Shown here: in pieces, positions 42,072 to 50,463 of the stretch | Layout of the letters: every line of letters starts with the position of its first letter | Position numbering within the stretch: the first letter of the stretch is position 1 | Assembly (NCBI RefSeq): GCF_026626705.1 | Contig: NZ_JAPNKC010000001.1 | Span: forward strand, 8,140,001-8,204,000 | Direction: 5' to 3' | DNA length: 64,000 bases | DNA from: Pyxidicoccus sp. MSG2 | GTDB taxonomy: Bacteria > Myxococcota > Myxococcia > Myxococcales > Myxococcaceae | Position numbers and translations under genes: made by a program | Notes under the pieces: model-generated | The model's input: only the letters and a program-made list of their open reading frames with translations | Told to the model about the DNA's origin: nothing | Databases searched by the model: none

Positions 42072-43406
42072 ATGAGTGCAGGTCCCGACCTCTTCTCCGC
42101 CTCCGTCGATATGAACCGCTTCGCGCCCCTGGCCGAGCGGATGCGCCCGCGCACGCCCGAGGACTTCATCGGGCAGTCCCACCTGCTCGGTCCCGGCGCG
42201 CCGCTGCGCCAGCTCATGGAGCGCAAGTCGATTGTCTCCTCCCTCTTCTGGGGGCCACCGGGCGTGGGCAAGACGACGCTCGCACGCATGCTGGCGTCGA
42301 GCGTGGACGCGGAGTTCGTCATCCTCTCCGCCGTGTCCGACGGCATCCCCCGCATCCGCGAGGTGGTGGCCGAGGCGGAGCTCCAGCGCAACCGCTACTC
42401 CCGGCGCACCGTCCTCTTCGTCGACGAAATCCACCGCTGGGCGAAGAACGTCCAGGAGCAGGCGCTGCCCCACGTGGAGAGCGGGCTCCTCGTCCTGCTC
42501 GGCGCCACCACGGAGAACGTCAGCTTCGAGGTGCGCCCCGCCCTCATCAGCCGGTGCCGCGTCTTCCAGCTCAAGGAGCTCACCCTCGCGGACATCCAGC
42601 GCGCTCTCACCCGGGCGCTCACGGACGAGAAGCGGGGCCTGGGGACGCGCAAACTGACGCTGGGCGAGGAGGCGCTGACGCTGCTGGCGAAGGGCGGCGC
42701 GGGCGACGTGCGAAAGGCGCTCGGGGCGCTGGAACTGGCGGCCAACCTCTCCGCCGACGGTGCGGAAATCACGGTGGAGACGGCGCGCGAGGCCGTGGGC
42801 ACCAGCCTGTCTCGTCACGACAAGGACGGGGACGAGCACTTCGACCTGCTCAGCGCGCTCCAGAAGTCCTGCCGTGGCTCCAACGCGCAGGGCGCCATCT
42901 TCTGGGCGGCGAAGCTGTTGCAGACGGGCGACGTCGTGTCGCTGTGGCGCCGCCTCAAGGTGATTGCCGTGGAGGACGTGGGCATGGCCATGCCCGAGGC
43001 CATCACCATCGTCCGGGCCTGTGAGGAGGGCTTCCACTCCATCGGCCTGCCGGAGGGGCGGCTCTTCGTCGCGCACGCGGTGGTGACGCTGGCCACGGCG
43101 AAGAAGAGCAACCGCGCCTACCAGGCGATGAACGCCGCCATGGAGGCGCTGGAGCAGCACCCCAACGCCGCGCCGCCGCTGAACCTCCGCAACGCGCCCA
43201 CGGAGCTGATGAAGGAACTGGGCCACGGGAAGGGCTACCAGCCCCCGTGGAACTTCAAGGACCACTACGCGCCGGGGCAGACATACCTGCCCGCGCCGCT
43301 GGAGCGCGCTGTCTTCTACCGCCCGAGCAAGGAAGGCTACGAGGCGGAGGTCCACGAGCGCATGACGCAGTGGTGGCGAGACGACAAGGCGGCGAAGGAC
43401 GAGTAG
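42072..43406 (+). CDS. rarA: Replication-associated recombination protein A (RarA/MgsA AAA+ ATPase)
   Basis: 444 aa. The AAA+ core has GPPGVGKT at 61-68, DEIHRW at 118-123 and the sensor GATTENVSF. The C-terminal tetramerisation region contains DKDGDEHFDLLSALQKSCRG and DDYLPG-like GQTYLPAPLE segments. RarA acts at stalled forks and interacts with single-strand-binding protein and the clamp loader. It is co-oriented with yigZ. Its end is only 4 nt from the convergent lycopene-cyclase-domain gene. All expected motifs are present. Confidence 0.95.
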   Translation: MSAGPDLFSASVDMNRFAPLAERMRPRTPEDFIGQSHLLGPGAPLRQLMERKSIVSSLFWGPPGVGKTTLARMLASSVDAEFVILSAVSDGIPRIREVVAEAELQRNRYSRRTVLFVDEIHRWAKNVQEQALPHVESGLLVLLGATTENVSFEVRPALISRCRVFQLKELTLADIQRALTRALTDEKRGLGTRKLTLGEEALTLLAKGGAGDVRKALGALELAANLSADGAEITVETAREAVGTSLSRHDKDGDEHFDLLSALQKSCRGSNAQGAIFWAAKLLQTGDVVSLWRRLKVIAVEDVGMAMPEAITIVRACEEGFHSIGLPEGRLFVAHAVVTLATAKKSNRAYQAMNAAMEALEQHPNAAPPLNLRNAPTELMKELGHGKGYQPPWNFKDHYAPGQTYLPAPLERAVFYRPSKEGYEAEVHERMTQWWRDDKAAKDE

Positions 43407-43410
43407 CGCT

Positions 43411-44103
43411 TCATGCTCTTCGCGGGAGGGGCACGAAGCGCCAGCCGAAGGCCCACGCCGGAATGGCCGTGGCACCGAAGCCCGCGCCCAGCCCATACAG
43501 CACCTCGTCGAGCGGGACGCCCAGGAGTCTGCCCGGCAGCAGCAGGCTGGGCCTCCAGGTGCGCTCGAACACGCCGGGCACGAGCGCGCCGAAGACGAGG
43601 CACAGGCCCAGGTAGATGACGGCCGACACCAAGGCTCCGAGCAGGCTGGGAACGACGAGGTCCCTGCGCGACAGCAGCAGCGCCGAGGACACGGACACCA
43701 TCGCCGCCACCGCCGCGTAGAGGATGGACAGGCCCGCCGCGAGCAGCACGCCCGTCACCATCATGGCCAGCGCGAAGGCACCCACGGCTCGCGCCCAGGC
43801 CCTCACTGGCCCACGGTGAGGCACGAGCGTGCGGCGGAACGCCACCGCGTAGGCCGTGGAGGAGAAGGCGCCCAGGCCCGCGACGAACAGCACGTCCTCG
43901 ATGCCGAAGCCGAGGCGGTCCGCCAGCCCGAAGAGGAAGCGGGGCGTCCAGTACTCCGGATAGAAGAGCCACTCCGTCGCCGCGAAGGGCAGGGACACCA
44001 CCACGACCCGCTTCAGCAGCGGGCGCAGGTCCGGACGGGTGAGCCAGACGCAGCTCCCCGGCACCAGGGACAGCACCGACAGGACGAGGAACTCGTAGGG
44101 CAC
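43411..44103 (-). CDS. Lycopene-cyclase-domain membrane protein
   Basis: 230 aa with six to seven transmembrane helices in two related halves, as in heterodimeric or fused CrtYc/Yd- or CrtYe/Yf-type cyclases. The repeated acidic signatures appear as GIEDVLF and PLDEVLYGLG. Carotenoid cyclases of this type act on the ends of lycopene or C50 carotenoids. It is the last gene of an operon with two UbiA prenyltransferases. GTG start at 44103, 7 nt after the preceding stop, with a TTGAGG element before it. Cyclisation of another isoprenoid is possible. Confidence 0.75.
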   Translation of the reverse strand: MPYEFLVLSVLSLVPGSCVWLTRPDLRPLLKRVVVVSLPFAATEWLFYPEYWTPRFLFGLADRLGFGIEDVLFVAGLGAFSSTAYAVAFRRTLVPHRGPVRAWARAVGAFALAMMVTGVLLAAGLSILYAAVAAMVSVSSALLLSRRDLVVPSLLGALVSAVIYLGLCLVFGALVPGVFERTWRPSLLLPGRLLGVPLDEVLYGLGAGFGATAIPAWAFGWRFVPLPRRA

Positions 44104-44110
44104 GGCGGCC

Positions 44111-45007
44111 TCAACGCAGCGCCAGGGCGACGAGCGGGAGGGCCACCATGGCCGTGGTGGCGGTGATGGCGGCGGCCACGCGGACCAGGATGCGCCGTGA
44201 GCCGGGAGGCGCGGGCCGGGCCAGCACCACGCCCAGCGCCGCCAGCGCGGGCACCAGCAGCCACGGGTCCGCGCGCAGTCCCACGGCCTCCAGCCCGAGG
44301 GGAGCCAGCACCAACGTGACGGCGTTCAGCGCCAGGATGACCCACGCGGCGCGCTCACCGCCCACGCGTGCGGGGAGCGTGAGCTTCTGGCTCTCCCGGT
44401 CGGACGGCTCGTCGGGCAGCGCGGTGGCGATGGCACAGGCCAGGTGCGTGGGCAGCAGGCACGCGACGAGCCACCAGGGAAAGCGGTCGAGGTCTCCTCC
44501 CTGTGCGAGGTAGCCGTAGAGCGGGAGCACGCCGCTCACGCCCACCATCTGTAGGACTTCACCGCCGCCCCGGTAGGACAGCCGCAGCGGCGCGTAGCTG
44601 TAGGCCCACAGCAGCGCCAGGGCCGCCAGCGCCAGGGGTACCAGCAGCGGCACCCCACGCGTCACCGAGAGCGCCACGGATACCGCCACCAGCCCCATGG
44701 CACAGCCGAGCGCCGCGGTGCCGAGCGCCCGGGGCGAGAGCCGCCCTTCCACCAGCACGCGCGAGCCGCCGGAGAAGAGGGTGGCCGTCTGGTTGCGGCG
44801 GTCCGTCTCCTGGTCCGCCCAGTCGTTGGCGTAGACGATGAAGAGCTGGTCCAGCACGCCGAAGAGCTGGACGCCGAGCAGCGTCGCAACGTCCAGCGAG
44901 CGCCCCGTGAGGCGAACGGCGACGAGCTGCCCGAGCAATAGCGGGAGAGCGATGTACGACTGCGATGGCAGCCGCGAGGCCTGCAGCCAGGCGCGAAGGG
45001 CCGTCAT
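44111..45007 (-). CDS. UbiA-family prenyltransferase (second copy)
   Basis: 298 aa with eight to nine transmembrane helices. The first aspartate motif is NDWADQETDRRN (D62, D65, D69) and the second is PDEPSDRESQK, matching the UbiA active-site pair that binds isoprenyl diphosphate. The acceptor is unknown. Members include MenA-like, lycopene elongase and ether-lipid enzymes. The start codon overlaps the previous gene's stop (ATGA), and a lycopene-cyclase-domain gene follows 7 nt later. This makes a joint isoprenoid-modification pathway likely. Confidence 0.85.
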   Translation of the reverse strand: MTALRAWLQASRLPSQSYIALPLLLGQLVAVRLTGRSLDVATLLGVQLFGVLDQLFIVYANDWADQETDRRNQTATLFSGGSRVLVEGRLSPRALGTAALGCAMGLVAVSVALSVTRGVPLLVPLALAALALLWAYSYAPLRLSYRGGGEVLQMVGVSGVLPLYGYLAQGGDLDRFPWWLVACLLPTHLACAIATALPDEPSDRESQKLTLPARVGGERAAWVILALNAVTLVLAPLGLEAVGLRADPWLLVPALAALGVVLARPAPPGSRRILVRVAAAITATTAMVALPLVALALR

Positions 45008-45729
45008 GAGGTGCGGCCCCGCGACAGGCCCAGGCGGAGTGCCGCCTCCGTGCGCAGGTCCCCGAAGGGCAGGTGCCACCGGGGGTCTCCATCCAGCCGC
45101 CACGCCTTCACCGGGATGAGGTCTTCCCGGGCGAGCGTCTGGTGGAGCCGCGTCTCCTCGTCTGGCTCGCGCGAGAAGCCGAAGGGGTTGCGGAACTCCG
45201 CGCCCTGGAGCCGCGAATACTTCGCGTCATTGCTGGCGACGAGCGCGAGCAATTCCTGGCGGCGCCCTTCGAGGTAGTCGAGGAAGGTGGCATCGAAGGG
45301 GCGGATGGCGGCGCGCTGCTCCGGCTCGCGCATCACCCATCGAGCCCAGTCGTAGCCGAAGACGAAGTCGTGCGCGTACCGGAAGCGCAGCGCGGACCGG
45401 GCGCCGAAGCCACGACACAGGGCCACCACCCGGCGCGCGAAGGCCTCCATGTCGTGCGGTGCTCCGGCCTCCCAGAGACAGCGCGCTGGATAGTCGAGGT
45501 CCCAGAAGATGTTGTCCGGGAAGTCCTCCGCGAGCGCCTCGACGATGTCGCAGAGCCCCTGGGTGAAGGCCCGCAGCCGCGCTTCGTCGCCCTGGTCCGT
45601 GGTCAGCTGCTCGGCCAGCTCGCACGGTGTCGGTGCGCGAGCGCGGTCCGGCGCGAGCGAGGCCCGCGCGCCGAGCAACGGCTCCAGGCGCTCCAGCCGG
45701 GAGCGCAGCGTGTTCTCCAGCCTCCTCAT
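45004..45729 (-). CDS. Unrecognised protein sandwiched between two UbiA prenyltransferase genes
   Basis: 241 aa, soluble, no signal or membrane segment. It is marked by aromatic, acidic patches: DNIFWDLDYPARCLWEAG, RYAHDFVFGYDWARWVM, SNDAKYSRLQGAEFRNPFGFS and a C-terminal DGDPRWHLPFGDL. I recognise no family. It is not a recognisable sequence duplication of its neighbours. ATGA overlaps link it to the UbiA gene on each side, so it is expressed with them and probably serves the same pathway, perhaps as an enzyme, a reductase partner or a lipid-binding helper (inference). Confidence 0.7.
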   Translation of the reverse strand: MRRLENTLRSRLERLEPLLGARASLAPDRARAPTPCELAEQLTTDQGDEARLRAFTQGLCDIVEALAEDFPDNIFWDLDYPARCLWEAGAPHDMEAFARRVVALCRGFGARSALRFRYAHDFVFGYDWARWVMREPEQRAAIRPFDATFLDYLEGRRQELLALVASNDAKYSRLQGAEFRNPFGFSREPDEETRLHQTLAREDLIPVKAWRLDGDPRWHLPFGDLRTEAALRLGLSRGRTS

Positions 45730-46685
45730 GCCGGCGCCCCTCCGAGCAGCCCGAGGCCGCCGAGCAGCACGAGTCCGGACAACGCGAGCGTCCCCCACCA
45801 GATGGCGCGGTGCAGCTCCAGCTTGTACGCGGACTGCGCGCCGAAGGCGTTCGTCACCGCGCCAGGGCTCTGCCTGCGCACGCGTGCCGCGAAGGCGAGC
45901 ACCACCCCTGCCGCGGGAAGGACGGTGAGCGGCGAGGCCACTCGAGCCATCCACGGCGCCGCGAGCCAGAGGAGCGCGCCGAGCACCAGCAGCACCTCCG
46001 AGCCCCGTCGAGCGGAGGCATTGCCCCGGACCGAGGCCCACGTGCGCTTGCCTCCGGCGCGGTCGCTCTCCTCGTCGGACAGTCCGCTGGCCAGGGCGCT
46101 CGACAGCGACAACGCGAGCAGGCCCGGCGCCAGCGCCACGAGCCACGTCGGCGCCCACTGGCCGCACTGCGCATACGCATGCAGCGCGGGGAGCACGCCG
46201 CCGACGCCCACCATCTCCAGCACCTCGCCACCGCCCCGGTAGTTGAGCCGCAACGGCGGCAGCGAGTAGGCGATGAAGACGAACAGCGCCAGCGCGGCGA
46301 GCGGCGCCAGCAGCGGGCGCTCCAGGGCGGCACCGGCCACCATGGCCATCAAGAGCGCCACCGTGCCCGCGCCCAATCCCATGGCGAGCAGCGCCCCCGC
46401 GGGGAGGATGCCGTCCGGAATCGTCTTGGGCGAGCCGGCCTTGGGGAACATGCGGCGCTTGAGCGCGTCCACCGCGCGGTCGCCCCAGTCGTTGAGCAGG
46501 ACGATGAAGGCGACGTCCGCCACCATCCACAGCACGCCGAAGGCGAGCGCGCCCACGGAGAGGCGTCCCGCATGGGCGGCGCCCACCGCCTGCCCGAAGA
46601 GGGCGGGGACGAAGACCTTCGGCCAACTCGCGGGCTTGAGGGCGTACCACCACCGCTCCGCAAGGCCCATGGTCTCGACGTGCAT
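45726..46685 (-). CDS. UbiA-family prenyltransferase (first copy)
   Basis: 319 aa with about nine transmembrane helices. The first aspartate motif is NDWGDRAVD (D66, D69, D73) and the second is GLSDEESDRAGGK (D204, D208). It is clearly related to, but diverged from, the second UbiA protein of the operon. The ATG at 46685 follows a GGGAGAGA ribosome site and is the first gene of the four-gene operon. It is divergent from a YyaL-type gene with 148 bp between. Two paralogues suggest two successive prenylations or a heteromeric enzyme. Confidence 0.85.
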   Translation of the reverse strand: MHVETMGLAERWWYALKPASWPKVFVPALFGQAVGAAHAGRLSVGALAFGVLWMVADVAFIVLLNDWGDRAVDALKRRMFPKAGSPKTIPDGILPAGALLAMGLGAGTVALLMAMVAGAALERPLLAPLAALALFVFIAYSLPPLRLNYRGGGEVLEMVGVGGVLPALHAYAQCGQWAPTWLVALAPGLLALSLSSALASGLSDEESDRAGGKRTWASVRGNASARRGSEVLLVLGALLWLAAPWMARVASPLTVLPAAGVVLAFAARVRRQSPGAVTNAFGAQSAYKLELHRAIWWGTLALSGLVLLGGLGLLGGAPA

Positions 46686-46833
46686 GCGACCCGACTCTCT
46701 CCCGAGGCTCGGAGGTTCTGCCCTCCTGGTGGGTAGCGTCAATGATTCGCTTTCCGCAACCGCCAACCCTTTGTGCTTGCTCGCACTCGGGGCGCTTCCT
46801 ATCTCGGGGAGAGGCCCCTTCCCTGGAGTCCCC

Positions 46834-48927
46834 ATGGCCGCCCCGACTTCGCCTTCCGGTCCCGCCAATCGGCTGGGCCAGGAGCCCTCGCCCTATCTGC
46901 GCCAGCACGCCCACAACCCGGTGGACTGGTTTCCCTGGGGCGCGGAGGCACTCGCGCGGGCGAAGGCGGAGGACAAGCCCATCCTGCTGTCGGTGGGCTA
47001 CTCGGCCTGCCACTGGTGCCACGTCATGGCGCACGAGTCCTTCGAGTCGCCGGAGACGGCCCGGCTGATGAACGAGGGCTTCATCAACATCAAGGTGGAC
47101 CGCGAGGAGCGGCCGGACCTCGACCAGATATACCAGGGCGTGGTGCAGCTCATGGGGCAGGGCGGAGGCTGGCCGCTCACGGTGTTCCTCACGCCGGACC
47201 TGAAGCCCTTCTACGGTGGCACCTATTTCCCTCCGAACGACAAGTACGGCCGGCCCGGCTTCCCCCGGCTGCTGACCTCGCTGCGCGACGCGTGGGTGAA
47301 CAAGCAGGATGAAATCCAGAAGCAGGCCCGCCTCTTCGAGGAGGGCCTGGGCGAGTTGGCCTCCTACGGCCTGGATGCGGCGCCCGGCGCGCTGTCCGCC
47401 GACGACGTGGTGGCCATCGCCCGGTCCATGGCCCAGCAGGTGGACCCGGTGCACGGCGGCTTCGGCGGTGCGCCCAAGTTCCCCAACCCGATGAACCTCG
47501 CGCTGATGTTGCGCGGGTGGCGTCGCGCAGGTGGGGCGCCGCTGAAGGACGGCGTGTTCCGCACGCTGGAGCGCATGGCCCTGGGCGGCATCTACGACCA
47601 GCTCGGCGGCGGTTTCCACCGGTACTCGGTGGACGAGCGGTGGCTGGTGCCCCACTTCGAGAAGATGCTCTACGACAACGCGCAGCTCCTGCACCTGTAC
47701 GCGCAGGCGCAGCAGGTGGAGCCCCGGCCGCTGTGGCGCAAGGTGGCGGAGGAGACGGTGGAGTACGTCCGCCGCGAGATGACGGACGCGGGCGGCGCCT
47801 TCTACGCGGCCCAGGACGCGGACAGCGAGGGCGAGGAGGGGAAGTTCTTCGTCTGGCGCCCGGAGCAGCTCCAGGCCGCGTTGCCGGAGTCCCAGTCCGA
47901 GCTGGTGCTGCGCCACTTCCGCGTCACGCCCGCGGGCAACTTCGAGCACGGCACGACGGTGCTGGAAGTCGTGGCCTCCGCGGCGGAGCTGGCGGACTCG
48001 TGCGGACTGTCACTGGAGCATGTGGAGCGGGAGCTGGCCGCGGCGAGGCAGACCCTCTTCGACGCGCGCGAGCAGCGGGTGAAGCCGGGGCGGGACGACA
48101 AGATTCTTTCGGGTTGGAACGGGCTGATGATTCGCGGGCTGGCACTCGCCGCGCGCGTCTTCGAGCGACCGGACTGGGCCCGCCGGGCGGCAGCCGCGGC
48201 GGACTTCGTGCTCGCGAAGCTATGGGACGGGACGCGGCTGGCGCGCTCGTATCAGGACGGACAGGCGCGCATCGACGGCTTCCTGGAGGACTACGGGGAC
48301 CTGGCCTCGGGGCTCACCGCGCTCTACCAGTCCACCTTCGACGTGAAGTATCTGGAGGCGGCGGAGGCGCTGGTGCGGCGGGCGGTGGAGCTGTTCTGGG
48401 ACGCGGAGAAGGCGGCCTACCTCACCGCGCCTCGCGGGCAGAAGGACCTGGTGGTGGCGACGTACGGCCTCTTCGACAACGCCTTCCCCTCGGGCGCGTC
48501 CACGCTGACGGAGGCGCAGGTGGAGTTGGCGGCGCTCACAGGGGACAAGCGGCACCTGGAGCTGCCGGAGAAGTACGTGGCGCGGATGCGCGAGGGGCTG
48601 GTGAAGAACGCCATGGGCTACGGCTACCTCGGGCTGGCGGCGGATGCGCTGCTCGACGGCGCGGCGGGCGTCACCTTCTCCGGCGCGCGCGAGGCGGTAG
48701 CGCCGCTGCTGGCCTCGGCGAACCGCGTGTATGCGCCCACGTTCGCCTTCGGCTGGCGCGAGCCGGGAGCGCCGGTGCCGGCGCTGCTGAAGGAAATCTT
48801 CGAAGGCCGCGAGCCGGTGGGCGGCAGGGGCGCGGCGTACCTGTGCCGGGGCTTCGTTTGCGAGCGGCCCCTCACGGATGCCGAGGCCCTGGCCCAGCGA
48901 TTGGCGGCGGCTCCGACGGGGGCCTGA
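46834..48927 (+). CDS. YyaL/SPATA20-type thioredoxin-domain protein
   Basis: 697 aa. The N-terminal thioredoxin-like domain has a CHWC motif (SACHWCHVMAHESF), and NPVDWFPWG and GGWPLTVFLTPD are strict family markers. The rest is an alpha/alpha-barrel resembling N-acyl-glucosamine epimerase-type folds (GGFHRYSVDERWLVPHFEKMLYDNAQL). Functions in bacteria are unknown. The chosen ATG at 46834 is preceded by GGAG and begins at the conserved RLGQEPSPYLRQH region. Longer in-frame extensions lack family similarity. Confidence 0.92.
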   Translation: MAAPTSPSGPANRLGQEPSPYLRQHAHNPVDWFPWGAEALARAKAEDKPILLSVGYSACHWCHVMAHESFESPETARLMNEGFINIKVDREERPDLDQIYQGVVQLMGQGGGWPLTVFLTPDLKPFYGGTYFPPNDKYGRPGFPRLLTSLRDAWVNKQDEIQKQARLFEEGLGELASYGLDAAPGALSADDVVAIARSMAQQVDPVHGGFGGAPKFPNPMNLALMLRGWRRAGGAPLKDGVFRTLERMALGGIYDQLGGGFHRYSVDERWLVPHFEKMLYDNAQLLHLYAQAQQVEPRPLWRKVAEETVEYVRREMTDAGGAFYAAQDADSEGEEGKFFVWRPEQLQAALPESQSELVLRHFRVTPAGNFEHGTTVLEVVASAAELADSCGLSLEHVERELAAARQTLFDAREQRVKPGRDDKILSGWNGLMIRGLALAARVFERPDWARRAAAAADFVLAKLWDGTRLARSYQDGQARIDGFLEDYGDLASGLTALYQSTFDVKYLEAAEALVRRAVELFWDAEKAAYLTAPRGQKDLVVATYGLFDNAFPSGASTLTEAQVELAALTGDKRHLELPEKYVARMREGLVKNAMGYGYLGLAADALLDGAAGVTFSGAREAVAPLLASANRVYAPTFAFGWREPGAPVPALLKEIFEGREPVGGRGAAYLCRGFVCERPLTDAEALAQRLAAAPTGA

Positions 48928-49001
48928 GCGCCTCGCTCCTGGCTCCGACGGGGCCTCGAGCGCGACGCTCAGGGCCTCGAAGGGAACTCAGCGTCGCGTG
49001 C

Positions 49002-50315
49002 TCAGGGCGACATCGGGGCCGCGGCCTCTTCCTCCTCCTCGGCGCGCGGGTAGTCCGCCGGGCGGGCCGTCGTCGCGTCGATGTCGTTGAGCGAGTAGTC
49101 GTCCACGGTGAGGGTGCCCACCCGGTCTATCGACATGCCGAGGCTGAGCCGGCGGGCCGAGCTCGGCACTCCCGGCGTCGTCCACTCGGCGCGGGTGTAG
49201 CTGCTCACGGCCGGCAGCAGCGGGCCCTGCGTCCAGTAGTCCCAGACGCCTGAGCTGTCGCGGGTGTACGCCTTGAAGCGCACCGACGTGGTGGCCTTGT
49301 ACCAGGCGGAGATGCGGTAGCGGTGGCCGCTGGTGGCCGCGGGGGCGCACGTGCCGCTGTCCTGCAGGCTGATGAGCTTGCGGTCGCCGCTGGTGTAGCT
49401 GGTGATGCGCACCTGCTGCGCCCAGCTCCCGCTGTGCGCGTCCGACGTCCGCGTCCAGGTGAAGGTGTTGGTGCCGAAGCCGCCGCGCTGCCAGCAGTCC
49501 GGCGTGCCATCGCCGTTGCTGTCCGCCTCCAGCGATGGGTTCTGGAACAGCTGCGAGGACGTGGGCGGCCAGGAGACGGGCGGCTTCAGGGCGCCGCCGA
49601 TGACGGTATCCATGAGGGCGACGGTGGTGCCACGCGAGACGCGGGGGGCCAACCAGTCGAGGAACGCCGCCAGGTTGGCCGGGGAGATGGAGTACTGCTG
49701 GGGCGGGTCGCACGGCGAGCAGATGTGGTGGAAGACGATGGGAATCCATCCGCCGCCGGAGTTCTCCGCGTTGAGCACCCAGGCCTTCATCGTGTCGAGC
49801 GAGGTGGTGCTCTGCACGGAGCCATGCGTGCGAATCGCGTAGGCGTCCGCGGGAGGCACGGGCTCGCCGTAGGGATTGCTGCTGCTGCCGCCGGGCGAGC
49901 GCAGGCCGCCACTCTCCCGGGCCGAGTTGTAGTTGCAGTCGATGACAATCTGCCGCGTGACGGAGTCCTTGTCGCCGAACGGGTAGGCGAAGGACGTCAC
50001 CCGGAAGCCGGCGTTGAGCAGGGCCACCCGGTCGTTGCAGATTTCCCTGCGCTGGTCGTCCGCGGAGAGCTCAGTGAGGTGCGGGTGGGTCAGCGTGTGG
50101 CCGCCAATCTCATGCCCGGCGTCCCGAAGGGCGCGCACCTGGGTGAGGGTCAGGCGGCCGGACATGCCCAGCCTGGCGCTGTTGATGTAGAAGGTGCCGC
50201 GCATGCCCCGTGCTTCGAGCATGGACGCGGCCTGGAGCTGGTTGGCCAGACAGTCATCGAAGTTCAGCGAGACGATGACCTGACCCGGCGCCAGCGCGCG
50301 AGTGGTGGTTTCCAT
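49002..50315 (-). CDS. Polysaccharide deacetylase (CE4) with C-terminal carbohydrate-binding-like domain, no visible export signal
   Basis: 437 aa. A CE4 deacetylase domain spans about residues 10-240, with SLNFDDC (D20, D21) and HEIGGHTLTHPHL (H73, H77) as the metal and catalytic Asp/His motifs, and AYPFGDKDS later. The C-terminal part (about 260-410) is a jelly-roll-like carbohydrate-binding domain ending in an acidic tail. Family members remove N-acetyl groups from chitin or peptidoglycan sugars outside the cell. No signal peptide is present, and an in-frame stop lies four codons before the ATG, so export may be non-canonical. Confidence 0.85.
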   Translation of the reverse strand: METTTRALAPGQVIVSLNFDDCLANQLQAASMLEARGMRGTFYINSARLGMSGRLTLTQVRALRDAGHEIGGHTLTHPHLTELSADDQRREICNDRVALLNAGFRVTSFAYPFGDKDSVTRQIVIDCNYNSARESGGLRSPGGSSSNPYGEPVPPADAYAIRTHGSVQSTTSLDTMKAWVLNAENSGGGWIPIVFHHICSPCDPPQQYSISPANLAAFLDWLAPRVSRGTTVALMDTVIGGALKPPVSWPPTSSQLFQNPSLEADSNGDGTPDCWQRGGFGTNTFTWTRTSDAHSGSWAQQVRITSYTSGDRKLISLQDSGTCAPAATSGHRYRISAWYKATTSVRFKAYTRDSSGVWDYWTQGPLLPAVSSYTRAEWTTPGVPSSARRLSLGMSIDRVGTLTVDDYSLNDIDATTARPADYPRAEEEEEAAAPMSP

Positions 50316-50440
50316 GGTGCCCCCTCAGGTGGCGATGTCGGACCAGCCTGAAGTTGGGCATGAGGGGCGCCACGGGCACATGCTTCTCTCCAAATGCACA
50401 CGGGGCGCGAAGGCCTTTTCCCGGCCCCGCGCCCCGCGTG

Positions 50441-50460
50441 TCACTCACGTGTGTGAGTGA
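50441..50460 (-). terminator. Hairpin downstream of the 50464-51717 lipoprotein gene
   Basis: TCACTCAC (50441-50448) pairs perfectly with GTGAGTGA (50453-50460) around a 4-nt loop, just 3 bp past the stop codon of the leftward gene. No T-run follows, so termination may depend on Rho. Confidence 0.45.
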
Positions 50461-50463
50461 GGA

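Noticed and set aside
45004..47949. 981-codon minus-strand frame spanning the UbiA operon and the YyaL-type gene
   Set aside because: It only reads correctly from 45729 leftward; the upstream part is the shadow of the oppositely oriented YyaL-type gene.
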